Under the pieces are notes generated by a model. The model was not told where the DNA came from. It ran no database searches and worked only from the letters and a program-made list of their open reading frames with translations. This document shows positions 1-7,574 of a stretch of DNA of 36,655 nt, in pieces (the stretch's first letter is position 1; every line of letters starts with the position of its first letter). Source of the stretch: Bacillus sp. RO1 (lineage in GTDB: Bacteria; Bacillota; Bacilli; Bacillales; Bacillaceae_I). The stretch is taken from positions 1 through 36,655 of the forward strand of contig NZ_JAAZWB010000056.1 in assembly GCF_012524115.1 (NCBI RefSeq), read 5' to 3'. The translations under genes were made by a program, and so were the position numbers.

Positions 1-598
1 TTAGAGAGTTGGGTTGTCTTCTACAGGCGTTGAGACGTATTGTGTGTTATCTTTTGGGCTTTTCTTCAGTTGCTTTGTGTCTTGAGTCGTGTTCTCTGTT
101 TTCGTTTGGGATTTTTTTGTGCTGCTTCGGGCCTTGAGTCGACTTCTTTGTTACCTTGTGTGCTTTTGTGAGCTGGTTCGTGTCATGAGACGGTTTCTCT
201 TTTACCGTTCGGGTTTCGTGAGCTGCTTCGGGCCTTGAGACAGCTTCTCTGTTACCGTTCGGGCTTTTCGTGAGCTGCTTCGGGCCTTGAGACAGCTTCT
301 CTGTTACCGTTCGGGCTTTTTGTGAGCTGCTTCGGGCCTTGAGACGTGGTCTCTGTTACCGTTTGGGCTTTTGGTATGCTGCTTCGGGCCTTGAGACAGC
401 TTCTCTGTTACCGTTCGGGCTTTTCGTGAGCTGCTTCGGGCCTTGAGACGGCTTCTCTGTTACCGTTTGGGCTTTTGGTATGCAGCTTCGGGCGTTGAGA
501 CAGCTTCTCTGTTACCGTTTGGGTTTTTGGTATGCTGCTTCGGGCCTTGAGACGGCTTCTCTGTTACCGTTTGGGATTTTCGTGTTGGTAATGGTAGG
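1..598 (+). repeat. 52-bp tandem array, family A (left), about 11 copies
   Basis: The block TTGAGAC, or a one-base variant, recurs at 30, 82, 134, 185, 235, 287, 339, 391, 443, 495 and 547, so the spacing is 52 bp with two steps of 50-51. Each unit reads roughly GCTTCGGGCCTTGAGAC, then CTTCTCTGTTACCGTT, then GGGCTTTT. The first three units are the most diverged and the array may continue beyond the window edge. There is no alternation of conserved repeat and unique spacer, so it is not a CRISPR. It begins about 100 bp beyond the gndA terminator, on its downstream side. No convincing gene lies in 1-690. Confidence 0.93.
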
Positions 599-692
599 AG
601 ACTTGCCTATCACGATAAGCCCCAGCTTCTATTTCAAGCAACCAAAAGTCAGATATCAACCAAGTCACCACTTTGATAAACCAACTGCCACC

Positions 693-743
693 ACAAAAAA
701 AACCAATCCACAGCCCCCGCATCTAACGGGAACCATAGATTGG
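693..743 (-). terminator. gndA intrinsic terminator
   Basis: On the minus strand the arms CCAATC and GATTGG enclose an inner CCCG/CGGG pairing and are followed by a run of eight T (693-702). It lies just after the gndA stop codon. Confidence 0.8.
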
Positions 744-761
744 TCCGATTTCATCTAAAGC

Positions 762-2171
762 TTACTTCATCCACTCTGTATGGAAAATTCCTTCCTTGTC
801 CACACGTTGGTAAGTGTGAGCGCCGAAGTAGTCACGCTGCGCTTGGATCAGGTTTGCAGGCAACGTCTCAGAACGGTAGCTATCATAGTATGCTAACGCG
901 CTTGAGAAGGATGGTACAGGTACACCGTGCTGAATCGCAACGCCAAGGATTTCACGAAGGCCGCCTTGGTAGCTTTCCACGATTTCTTTGAAGTATGGGT
1001 CAAGCAATAGGTTTGCAAGGCCAGCTTCACGGTCGTATGCTTCTTTAATTTTTTGTAAGAATTGGGCACGGATGATGCAGCCGCCGCGGAAGATCATCGC
1101 GATCTCGCCGTATTTAAGGTCCCAGCCGTACTCTTCAGATGCTGCACGCAATTGTGCAAATCCTTGAGCGTAAGAGCAGATTTTGCTCATGTAAAGTGCT
1201 TTGCGCACGCTCTCGATGAATGCTTCTTTGTCACCAGTAAAAGGGACTGCTTCTGGTCCACGAAGGATGCCGCTTGCTTTCACGCGCTCTTCTTTCATCG
1301 CAGAGATGAAGCGTGCGAATACGGATTCTGTGATGATTGGAAGTGGAACGCCCAAGTCTAGTGCGCTCTTACTTGTCCATTTTCCAGTACCTTTTTGTCC
1401 AGCAGTATCAAGAATAACATCTACAAGCGGTTTGCCTGTTTTTTCGTCCACTTTTGTAAAGATGTCTGCAGTGATTTCAATTAGATAGCTGTCCAATTCA
1501 CCTTTGTTCCACTCTGCAAACACTTCGTGGAGCTCTTGTGCGGATAAGCCAAGAACATTTTTCAGTAAGTAGTATGCTTCACTGATTAATTGCATGTCGC
1601 CGTACTCAATGCCGTTATGCACCATTTTCACATAATGGCCGGCACCGTCTGGACCGATGTATGTGCAACAAGCGTCGCCTTCTACTTTTGCAGAGATACT
1701 TTTCAAAATATCTTCTACTAGTTCGTATGCTTCCTTCTGTCCGCCAGGCATGATGGAAGGACCTTTCAATGCTCCCTCTTCCCCACCTGATACGCCTGTA
1801 CCGATGAAGTTCAAGCCAAGCTCGCCAAGTTCCTTGTTCCGACGGATTGTATCTGTGTAAAGGGTATTTCCTCCATCAATTAGGATGTCACCCTTATCAA
1901 GATAAGGTTTTAAGGAATCGATTGTTGCATCTGTCGGTCCGCCTGCTTTTACCATTAGTAAAATTTTGCGTGGGGACTCTAGAGATTGAACAAATTCTTC
2001 GATGCTGTATGTACCTTTGAAATTTCTTCCTTCTGTTTCTTGAAGGAATTCTTCTGTCTTTTCCGGGGAACGGTTGAATACAGAAACGGAATAACCTCTG
2101 CTTTCAATGTTCATTGCAAGGTTTTTTCCCATAACCGCTAAACCGATTACGCCGATTTGTTGCTTTGCCAT
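762..2171 (-). CDS. gndA: 6-phosphogluconate dehydrogenase, decarboxylating
   Basis: This cytosolic enzyme of the oxidative pentose phosphate pathway converts 6-phosphogluconate to ribulose 5-phosphate and CO2, forming NAD(P)H. The N-terminal Rossmann motif reads [14 protein letters not shown]. The substrate-binding [11 protein letters not shown] segment and the catalytic [12 protein letters not shown] segment follow at about residues 125 and 185, and the C-terminus carries the family's [14 protein letters not shown] tail. I chose the ATG at 2171 (MAKQQIG) rather than the in-frame start 24 bases upstream, because it gives 469 aa, the usual size, and AAGAAGGGAAG precedes it. It resembles GndA of Bacillus more than the gluconate-operon paralogue GntZ, but cofactor preference is not proved here. 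It appears to be a single-gene unit with its own terminator. Confidence 0.96.
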   Translation of the reverse strand: MAKQQIGVIGLAVMGKNLAMNIESRGYSVSVFNRSPEKTEEFLQETEGRNFKGTYSIEEFVQSLESPRKILLMVKAGGPTDATIDSLKPYLDKGDILIDGGNTLYTDTIRRNKELGELGLNFIGTGVSGGEEGALKGPSIMPGGQKEAYELVEDILKSISAKVEGDACCTYIGPDGAGHYVKMVHNGIEYGDMQLISEAYYLLKNVLGLSAQELHEVFAEWNKGELDSYLIEITADIFTKVDEKTGKPLVDVILDTAGQKGTGKWTSKSALDLGVPLPIITESVFARFISAMKEERVKASGILRGPEAVPFTGDKEAFIESVRKALYMSKICSYAQGFAQLRAASEEYGWDLKYGEIAMIFRGGCIIRAQFLQKIKEAYDREAGLANLLLDPYFKEIVESYQGGLREILGVAIQHGVPVPSFSSALAYYDSYRSETLPANLIQAQRDYFGAHTYQRVDKEGIFHTEWMK

Positions 2172-2310
2172 AATATAAAAACTTCCCTTCTTCAAGGTAA
2201 TTTAATTCGCGATAGTCCGCATTGAAAATACCATACTAAGCCTAGTCAAATCAAGCTTTAAACCTATTATAACCTAACTTCCACCAGTGAAGCGTTTACA
2301 TGCAATAAAC

Positions 2311-2955
2311 TTATTCTTTTCCGTTTTCCCTCATCACATACCGTTGTGCCCACGCTTTCAAAAAATTAGTTCGAACAGCGAGCGTCGCCACCATCATGGC
2401 ATCAAGAATCTTCTCTTTATCTTCTACAGGGAATCCTTCATCATTTTCCAAAAATTGTTCGATTTCTTGTTTGATATTGCCCTCCGTAAGCAGATTTGTC
2501 TTTTGCATCAATTGCTCATACAAACAAGCATAACCTTGATAAAACTTCAAAGGACTGATGATATCATCTTCTCGCTTAACAGGGTTATTGAATACAGATC
2601 CCAGGACCTTCCTTATAGCTTCAAAATCAAGGAGCACTTTAAGGTCTTTAACGATAAAAAGCAATACAGCTTGCTGAATGGAGTATTTTCTCCCAACTTG
2701 AGGACCTCCAATGTATTCTTTTATCTCGCGCTTCACCCAGTTCTTAAGTGCCGGTTCTGTGTAATGTGCGCTTTCTAATTGATTACCGAGCCAAACGATA
2801 TCGGACATCGTTAAACCAACTTCCTCTTTTCCCTTTTTGGAAGAAAGATTTTGGAAACTTTTCGGCATGTCCTGCCCTTTTTCAACAGAAAGGGTTCCTT
2901 GTTCCATTTTTCTCAGAAACTCCGCCAAATACATTCTGGTCCACTCTTTCCCCAT
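2311..2955 (-). CDS. ykrK: DUF1836-type DNA-binding protein, likely YkrK repressor of htpX
   Basis: The protein is 214 aa from the chosen start. A MerR-like helix-turn-helix segment is visible around TEPALKNWVKREI and GRKYSIQQAVLLFIV, followed by a helical C-terminal half, which fits the DUF1836 family. It is divergent from htpX. In Bacillus subtilis the equivalent divergent neighbour, YkrK, is a reported negative regulator of htpX, so the same role is inferred. The ATG at 2955 is preferred because GAAGAGGGTG lies 8-9 nt upstream. In-frame TTG 3021 and ATG 2982 have poorer ribosome binding sites and would lengthen the protein by 22 or 9 residues. No terminator is obvious between it and the gndA promoter region. 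The family call is good; the exact orthology is less certain. Confidence 0.72.
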   Translation of the reverse strand: MGKEWTRMYLAEFLRKMEQGTLSVEKGQDMPKSFQNLSSKKGKEEVGLTMSDIVWLGNQLESAHYTEPALKNWVKREIKEYIGGPQVGRKYSIQQAVLLFIVKDLKVLLDFEAIRKVLGSVFNNPVKREDDIISPLKFYQGYACLYEQLMQKTNLLTEGNIKQEIEQFLENDEGFPVEDKEKILDAMMVATLAVRTNFLKAWAQRYVMRENGKE

Positions 2956-3040
2956 ACCTAACACACCCTCTTCATCCGTCATTCCTGCATTTATAGTAAA
3001 ATGGCCAGCCGGTTTCGTCAAATAATGTCAGACACTTTCG

Positions 3041-3069
3041 TTGAAAAGTTAGGCAATTCCATCTATAAT
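3041..3069 (+). promoter_or_regulatory. sigma-A type promoter of htpX
   Basis: TTGAAA (3041-3046) and a perfect TATAAT (3064-3069) are separated by exactly 17 nt. The transcript would start about 47 nt ahead of the htpX start codon. The region is shared with the 5' end of the divergent ykrK, where a repressor could act. Confidence 0.88.
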
Positions 3070-3123
3070 AGAGACAAGAAAGATAGAGGTTCATAAGACC
3101 TCAAAACATTCAGGAGGAGAAAC

Positions 3124-4002
3124 ATGGCAAAACGTATATTCTTTTTTATCCTTACGAACGTACTTGTCTTAACGACGATTTCCATCATCTTTATGGTGAC
3201 TGGTGCTGGAAATTATATTGAAGATGGTGGAATAAACTTCGGTTCACTTCTAATTTTTAGTGCCATCGTTGGTTTCACAGGTTCCTTCATTTCCCTATTG
3301 ATGTCACGTTGGATGGCAAAGAAAATGATGAATGTGAAGGTCATCGATCCAGACGGTCCGATGAACTCACAAGAGCGTCAAATTGTTGAAATGGTTCACC
3401 GCATGTCCCGTGCAGCTGGCATTACGAAAATGCCGGAAGTTGGAATTTACTATTCTCCAGAGGTTAACGCATTTGCTACAGGTCCTTCCAAGAACCGTTC
3501 TTTAGTAGCTGTTTCTTCTGGTCTATTAGATGAAATGGACGAAGCAGCTGTTGAAGGTGTTATCGCCCATGAGGTTGCCCACATTGCCAATGGTGATATG
3601 GTAACGATGACTTTACTGCAAGGTGTTGTGAATACATTCGTTGTATTCTTGGCTCGTATCGCAGCTTTCATCGCGTCTCGTTTTGTAAAAGAAGAAATGG
3701 CACCAATCGTGCATTTTATTGCCATTATCGTGTTCCAAATCGTATTCTCGATTCTTGGAAGCATCGTCGTATTTGCCTTCTCCCGTTATCGTGAGTTCCA
3801 CGCAGACCGTGGAGGCGCTGACCTTGCAGGTAAAGACAAAATGGTGCATGCATTGCGTTCCCTTCAGGCTTACACAAACCGTGTGACAGAAGAGAAGGAT
3901 ACTGCGATTGCATCTCTTAAGATCAACGGGAAGAGAAAGAGTTCTTTATTCTCTACTCACCCTGACTTAAATGAGCGTATCCGTCGTTTAGAAGCGAAAT
4001 AA
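3124..4002 (+). CDS. htpX: membrane zinc metalloprotease HtpX
   Basis: HtpX is an M48-family membrane protease involved in quality control of misfolded membrane proteins. The 292-aa protein has two N-terminal membrane segments (about 5-27 and 38-60) and the zinc motif HEVAH at residues 149-153. Two further hydrophobic segments lie at about 160-180 and 190-215, and a later REFHAD supplies the third zinc ligand. The C-terminal [15 protein letters not shown] is typical of the family. AGGAGG lies a few bases before the ATG and the promoter is near-consensus. It is divergent from the probable repressor gene ykrK and ends in a strong terminator, so it is probably monocistronic. Confidence 0.96.
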   Translation: MAKRIFFFILTNVLVLTTISIIFMVTGAGNYIEDGGINFGSLLIFSAIVGFTGSFISLLMSRWMAKKMMNVKVIDPDGPMNSQERQIVEMVHRMSRAAGITKMPEVGIYYSPEVNAFATGPSKNRSLVAVSSGLLDEMDEAAVEGVIAHEVAHIANGDMVTMTLLQGVVNTFVVFLARIAAFIASRFVKEEMAPIVHFIAIIVFQIVFSILGSIVVFAFSRYREFHADRGGADLAGKDKMVHALRSLQAYTNRVTEEKDTAIASLKINGKRKSSLFSTHPDLNERIRRLEAK

Positions 4003-4003
4003 T

Positions 4004-4036
4004 AAAAGAGGCAGCCGGATGGTTGCCTCTTTTTTA
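4004..4036 (+). terminator. htpX intrinsic terminator
   Basis: AAAGAGGCA and TGCCTCTTT form the stem around a short GCCGGATGGT loop, and a T-run follows. It lies directly after the htpX stop. Confidence 0.9.
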
Positions 4037-4050
4037 TGTTTCCGTAAAGC

Positions 4051-4104
4051 AGTTGATCTCCGTTCCAAGCGCTTCGCTTTCCACTACGATCAACTAGTTT
4101 TTTT
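4051..4104 (+). repeat. small hairpin related to the 80-bp palindromic element
   Basis: The perfect 8-bp arms AGTTGATC and GATCAACT enclose a loop containing GCGCTTCGCTTTCC, and seven T follow on the plus strand. The loop matches the left shoulder of the larger repeat at 14464, 18012 and 23142. It lies between the convergent htpX and glsB-like genes and can act as a second plus-strand terminator. It may be a deleted relative of the larger element. Confidence 0.65.
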
Positions 4105-4128
4105 GTATCACCTTTTATTATCCTAATA

Positions 4129-4386
4129 TTATGTTGCGCTTCTTAACCCTTTTGAAATCAATGTTAATAAGAATACAAAGATTGCGGCACCAATAATGGC
4201 TGGGACGATAGCAAAGTCAGCAATGACAGGTCCCCAAGTCCCGAATAATCCGTGGCCAATCCATGCTCCGACAAGACCTGCAAGCATAGCTCCCAAAATT
4301 CCGCCCGGCATCCCACCAGGTGCGATGGCACTTCCGATCATTCCGATAACGATTGCTATAATAAGTGTGATTAATAATCCTAACAT
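4129..4386 (-). CDS. GlsB/YeaQ/YmgE-type stress membrane protein
   Basis: This small 85-aa membrane protein is rich in Gly, Ala and Ile, with about three hydrophobic helices separated by glycine-rich turns (APGGMPGGILGAMLAGLVGAWIG). That is the pattern of the transglycosylase-associated/GlsB family, whose biochemical role is not established. GGAGG sits just before the ATG. The GTTTAA-N14-GGAAAT sequence upstream (4435-4460) resembles a sigma-B promoter. Several Bacillus members of this family are general-stress proteins, so stress induction is a reasonable inference. Confidence 0.85.
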   Translation of the reverse strand: MLGLLITLIIAIVIGMIGSAIAPGGMPGGILGAMLAGLVGAWIGHGLFGTWGPVIADFAIVPAIIGAAIFVFLLTLISKGLRSAT

Positions 4387-4434
4387 AATGAATTCCTCCT
4401 CTAATTTTAAATTGTTCAGCTTGTTACTGTGTAT

Positions 4435-4460
4435 ATTTCCGTCCGAAGAGCTTTTTAAAC
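4435..4460 (-). promoter_or_regulatory. candidate sigma-B promoter for the GlsB-type gene
   Basis: On the minus strand GTTTAA (4455-4460) is followed after 14 nt by GGAAAT (4435-4440). The -35 is a perfect sigma-B match and the -10 matches GGGTAT at four of six positions. Placement about 50 nt ahead of the gene is sensible, but this rests on one weak box. Confidence 0.4.
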
Positions 4461-4545
4461 TTCTTGCTTCAATTTCTCGCTAAACCTTCCTTTTTCTGTG
4501 CTATTATTAAATCATCAAAGATGGTTTATGAAAGGAGCAATTACC

Positions 4546-5016
4546 TTGCCAGATATCCAAGATTCCGTCATTATTTCCAAGCCCGTGGATGAGGTATTTT
4601 CATTTGCCGCCAATATGGACAACTCTACGAAAATAATGGAAAACGTTGTAGCTATCGAAAAATTGACAGACGGTCCGATACAGGTTGGTTCAAAGTTTAA
4701 AGAAACTCGTGAAATTCGCGGACGTCAAGCATCCTCTATTATTGTATTTATTGAATTCATACCGAATGAAAGATACGTGGTTCAGAGCGAAGCAAATGGA
4801 CTGAAGGTTATATATCACTATGACTTCAAGCCAACAGTAGATGGTGGCACGAAGGTGCATTTTCAAGGGGACATTCACACTTCCGGCATCGTCATGAAGC
4901 TCACCAAGCCCATCATCCGAAAGATCTTAAAAAAAGAAGACGGGGACCATCTATCTCAATTGAAGAAGGTTTTAGAAGGAACTTCCGAGGGAGAAGAAAC
5001 AACAATAAAAGACTAA
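4546..5016 (+). CDS. SRPBCC/START-like small-ligand-binding protein
   Basis: This 156-aa cytosolic protein has the SRPBCC (polyketide cyclase/CoxG-like) pattern. It starts with a strand ending in ISKPVDEVFSFAANMDN, continues with beta strands (VGSKFKETREIRGR, GLKVIYHYDFKPTVDGGTKVHFQGDI), and ends in a long helix (MKLTKPIIRKILKKEDGDHLSQLKKVLEG). Such proteins bind hydrophobic ligands, but this one's ligand is unknown. The TTG at 4546 is chosen because AAAGGAG lies 8 nt upstream; the ATG at 4498 has no such site. It is divergent from the GlsB-type gene and is followed by a terminator. Confidence 0.82.
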   Translation: MPDIQDSVIISKPVDEVFSFAANMDNSTKIMENVVAIEKLTDGPIQVGSKFKETREIRGRQASSIIVFIEFIPNERYVVQSEANGLKVIYHYDFKPTVDGGTKVHFQGDIHTSGIVMKLTKPIIRKILKKEDGDHLSQLKKVLEGTSEGEETTIKD

Positions 5017-5040
5017 TCGGGCGGTGTAGCCCGATTTTTT
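5016..5040 (+). terminator. intrinsic terminator after the SRPBCC gene
   Basis: ATCGGGC and GCCCGAT form a 7-bp stem around GGTGTA, and six T follow. It separates the SRPBCC gene from the VanZ-like gene, whose start is 24 bp further on. Confidence 0.9.
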
Positions 5041-5063
5041 CTTATAAGTGAGGTAGCCCTTTT

Positions 5064-5639
5064 TTGAAAAAAATACTGATTCCCATCCTATTGAGCATCG
5101 CCATTTTCACCATCTTCATTCCTATTACCAGCACTCTCACCACCTACCTGCATCCTGTTGTGTTGGTGGTACTCTTTTTTGGCTTACTAGTTGTTAACCT
5201 AGCCAACTATTTATTTCTAACGAAACAGCAAGTATGGATAAGAAAACCTTTTCTAATTGCCGCCTTTACTCTGTATACCCTTTCCCTGCTGGTTCTTCTA
5301 TTTATGAGACCCAGCGAGCCTGCCTATGATAACAGTAATTTTGTTCCTTTTAAAACCATTTCCCTGTACCTTTCTGGTGATGCAGATTGGTTCGTTTCTT
5401 TCTATAATCTGGCTGCTAATGTAGGATTGTTTGTGCCCCTTGGCGTTTTACTGGCATTTTGGACTAGACGTTTTTTTATCAGAGGTTTCCTTCCTGTTGC
5501 ACTAATTTCTTGCATTGAAATTACTCAATTGCTAACGAATAGGGGGAGCCTGGATATTGATGATTTGATTTTGAATATACTGGGGTTTTATATCGGGTAT
5601 GCATTGATTCCTTTCGTGAGGAGGGTAGTAATAATTTAG
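5064..5639 (+). CDS. VanZ-like membrane protein
   Basis: The 191-aa protein has about five membrane segments. The C-terminal half shows the VanZ-like pattern: NFVPFKTI, then NLAANVGLFVPLGVLLAFW, then ISCIEITQLLTNRGSLDIDDLILNILGFYIGY, with its acidic ITQ...DIDD signature. VanZ proteins are linked to low-level teicoplanin resistance in enterococci, but chromosomal Bacillus relatives generally have no assigned function. Translation starts at a TTG, with GTGAGG 12 nt upstream. It may be read through from the SRPBCC gene, but a strong terminator lies between them. Confidence 0.83.
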   Translation: MKKILIPILLSIAIFTIFIPITSTLTTYLHPVVLVVLFFGLLVVNLANYLFLTKQQVWIRKPFLIAAFTLYTLSLLVLLFMRPSEPAYDNSNFVPFKTISLYLSGDADWFVSFYNLAANVGLFVPLGVLLAFWTRRFFIRGFLPVALISCIEITQLLTNRGSLDIDDLILNILGFYIGYALIPFVRRVVII

Positions 5640-5646
5640 TGAACCT

Positions 5647-5769
5647 TGTTGATGAAGGCGCATATACGCCCGCCTTGAAGAAGGGATAAGTGAGACCCCT
5701 GAAGCGTTGTGAGGTGGATTGCGGACAGCTAGTGGGCAAGCCAGAAGCCGTCTGGTTTGTAAATCAACA
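5647..5769. repeat. diverged, inverted copy of the 80-bp palindromic element
   Basis: The outer arms TGTTGAT (5647-5653) and ATCAACA (5763-5769) are complementary. Inside, GTGAGACCCC followed by GTGAGGTGG parallels TTGAGACCCC...GAGGAGG seen on the minus strand of the copies at 14464, 18012 and 23142. Much of the rest has diverged. It follows the VanZ-like gene. Confidence 0.55.
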
Positions 5770-5771
5770 TT

Positions 5772-5798
5772 AAAAAAACAGTCACCCTAGGGTAACTG
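5772..5798 (-). terminator. possible minus-strand terminator hairpin
   Basis: CAGT(C)ACC and GGT(A)ACTG pair around CTAG with one mismatch, and on the minus strand a T-run follows. It faces the nitroreductase operon, which already has a stronger terminator at 6065-6103. Confidence 0.45.
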
Positions 5799-5896
5799 CC
5801 AAAATGGAAGCAAGGTCTCAGATGCTTTGAACTATTTGCCCAATCTTGCCTTTACACTCTTCGTCATTGACTGATTCAATGAAATTCATTGTCACC

Positions 5897-6027
5897 AAGG
5901 TCTTTATTACCTTTATGAAGACCTCTCTTCTCCTTTTTTCTCGTTACTGAGGTCTTCATCACGTCCATGAAGACTTCTCTTCTCCCTTTTTCTCGTCACT
6001 GAGGTCTTCATCACGATGATTAAGAAT
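5897..6027. repeat. 52-bp hairpin repeat, family B (short), about 2.5 copies
   Basis: GAAGAC occurs at 5917 and 5969, exactly 52 bp apart, with a decayed third position at 6021. Each unit contains GGTCTTCAT and ATGAAGAC facing each other and a CTCTTCTCC-T-rich segment. It is the same family as the 13-copy array at 25731-26400. It lies between convergent gene ends, just beyond the nitroreductase terminator. The rest of 5640-6064 holds only the hairpins listed separately. Confidence 0.85.
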
Positions 6028-6064
6028 TCATCTAACAATTATTCCCCACTTAAATTATCTCCCC

Positions 6065-6103
6065 AAAAAGGCAGCTCCATTAACCGTCACGAGGCTGCCT
6101 TTT
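6065..6103 (-). terminator. intrinsic terminator of the nitroreductase operon
   Basis: AAAAGGCAGC and GCTGCCTTTT form a 10-bp stem flanked by A/T-runs on both sides, so it could work in both directions. Confidence 0.88.
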
Positions 6104-6114
6104 AATACTAAAAG

Positions 6115-6864
6115 TTATTTTTTTGCAAATCCCTGTTTCTCCACAAACCCCTTCATGTGCATCCGCTTCGGCTCTTTTAGCATACCTGCCATTTGACTGG
6201 TCCATGTGTCTGAACGTTTTCCTTGCGTACGCTCATGATAATAGGCGGAAATCTCCTGGTTGTACCCTTCCAATTGCTCCTTGAAGACCTTGTCATCCTG
6301 CTGGTATACCTCTTCGTGATACACATTTTCCAAAGGTAAACGCGGCTTGACTCCGGTATCCTGAGCGGGATAGCCTACTGCGAGACCGAACAAAGGGATG
6401 GTGTTTTCCGGCATTTTCAAGAGCGCTGCCACTTCTTCGATATTCGTACGAAGTCCACCGATATAGCAGATGCCAAGACCCATGGACTCTGCAGCAATTG
6501 AAGCGTTCTGTGCGGCAAGCGTTGCATCAATGACTGCCACCATAAACTTTTCCGTACTCTCAATGGAAGAGGTGACATCTGTCCCTTCCATGTCACCAAT
6601 TAATGCATGGCGGTGGAAGTCCGCGCAGAAAACGAAGAAATGCCCATTCTCCTCTACATATGATTGGTTTCCTGCAAGCTCTGCCAAGCGTTTTTTCTTA
6701 GCCTTATCTTTTACTCCAATAATGGAATAGGCTTGAACAAAGCTTGACGTGGAAGCTGCCTGCGAACTTTTTACAATCGTGTTTATCTGTTCGTCTGTTA
6801 GGGGTTTATCTTCAAATTTACGCACGGATCGGTGCGATAGTATTGTTTCAATTGTCTGATTCAC
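6115..6864 (-). CDS. NfsA/NfrA-type NADPH-dependent FMN nitroreductase
   Basis: The 249-aa length equals that of Bacillus NfrA proteins. The N-terminus ETILSHRSVRKFEDKPL carries the FMN-binding Arg-Ser-x-Arg of the nitroreductase family. AAESMGLGICYIGGLR and the FGLAVGYP...KPRLPL segment are typical of the NfsA/FRP group. Such enzymes reduce nitroaromatics, quinones or flavin with NAD(P)H in the cytosol. The GTG at 6864 is chosen because GGAGGGACC sits 5-9 nt upstream; the ORF extension beyond it lacks a site. It is the last gene of the row exporter ATPase, permease, TetR, nitroreductase, 59 bp after tetR, so co-control by the TetR regulator is plausible. Confidence 0.92.
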   Translation of the reverse strand: MNQTIETILSHRSVRKFEDKPLTDEQINTIVKSSQAASTSSFVQAYSIIGVKDKAKKKRLAELAGNQSYVEENGHFFVFCADFHRHALIGDMEGTDVTSSIESTEKFMVAVIDATLAAQNASIAAESMGLGICYIGGLRTNIEEVAALLKMPENTIPLFGLAVGYPAQDTGVKPRLPLENVYHEEVYQQDDKVFKEQLEGYNQEISAYYHERTQGKRSDTWTSQMAGMLKEPKRMHMKGFVEKQGFAKK

Positions 6865-6923
6865 GATGGTCCCTCCTGTGGTCTTTTTTTCATTGTACAC
6901 ATGGAGGTTATCCCTTTTCCACT

Positions 6924-7550
6924 TTAACCTCTTGGACCAGGATTCAAACCATCCATTAAAAAGGAAATGGCGGTTTCTAGTTCTTGATTAAAATCCTGTG
7001 ACGGATCAAGGAATCGTTGAGTAAAAATCGTTCCAGCAATAGTCGATATGGTAAAGCGGATTATGGTATCAGGTGGGAGATTTTTCAATTCCCCTTTCTC
7101 TTGGAAATGTACCACGACTTTTGTAAAGTTTGGAAGGATGACTTCTCTGAAAAGGTTAAAATATGGCTTTTGAAACTCTTCATGAAACGCGACTTCCTGA
7201 ATGAAGATTTTTAAAATCGAGAAATTCTGTTTAATAAATTCATAACGATTGTATGCCAGATTTCTAAGAAATTCCTCATAACTGTTATACTCTCCCTCTA
7301 ATACTTCCTTGGAGAAAGATTTAACAAAATGCGGGGCGACAAACTTGGCAACCGTTGGAGAAACGATGGAAAGGAGTAATTCTTTTTTCGTTTTGTAATG
7401 TCTGAATATGGTCCCTTCTGCCACTCCAGCCTTTTTGGCTATCTCGTTGGTGGAAGTCGCAGCATACCCCTTTTCTGCAAAAGTTTCAATGGCTGCCTCT
7501 AGTATTTTACGATGTTTTTCACTCAATTTCTTTTCTTCTTGATTGTCCAT
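6924..7550 (-). CDS. TetR-family transcriptional regulator
   Basis: The 208-aa protein has an N-terminal TetR helix-turn-helix at about residues 12-58 (ILEAAIETFAEKGYAATSTN, EIAKKAGVAEGTIFRHYKTK) and a helical ligand-binding C-terminal domain. AAAGGAG precedes the ATG. It lies 24 bp after the ABC permease on the same strand. A TetR-sized palindrome, TGAGTGATTACTCA, sits ahead of the first gene of the cluster (9326-9339), so it probably represses its own operon and is relieved by a toxic or lipophilic ligand. The inducer is unknown. Confidence 0.92.
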   Translation of the reverse strand: MDNQEEKKLSEKHRKILEAAIETFAEKGYAATSTNEIAKKAGVAEGTIFRHYKTKKELLLSIVSPTVAKFVAPHFVKSFSKEVLEGEYNSYEEFLRNLAYNRYEFIKQNFSILKIFIQEVAFHEEFQKPYFNLFREVILPNFTKVVVHFQEKGELKNLPPDTIIRFTISTIAGTIFTQRFLDPSQDFNQELETAISFLMDGLNPGPRG

Positions 7551-7574
7551 GCCTGCTCCTTTCCGTATTTATCC

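Noticed and set aside
1-598. Tandem arrays as CRISPR
   Set aside because: Units are contiguous and wholly repeated with no unique spacers, and no cas gene is present. The same holds for the other arrays.
480-758. A 92-codon open frame at the end of the left array
   Set aside because: It is made of array sequence and the gndA terminator region and has no start signal.
2286-2299. cre-like site TGAAGCGTTTACA between gndA and ykrK
   Set aside because: It is one base short of the 14-bp cre consensus, so the two half-sites are out of register.
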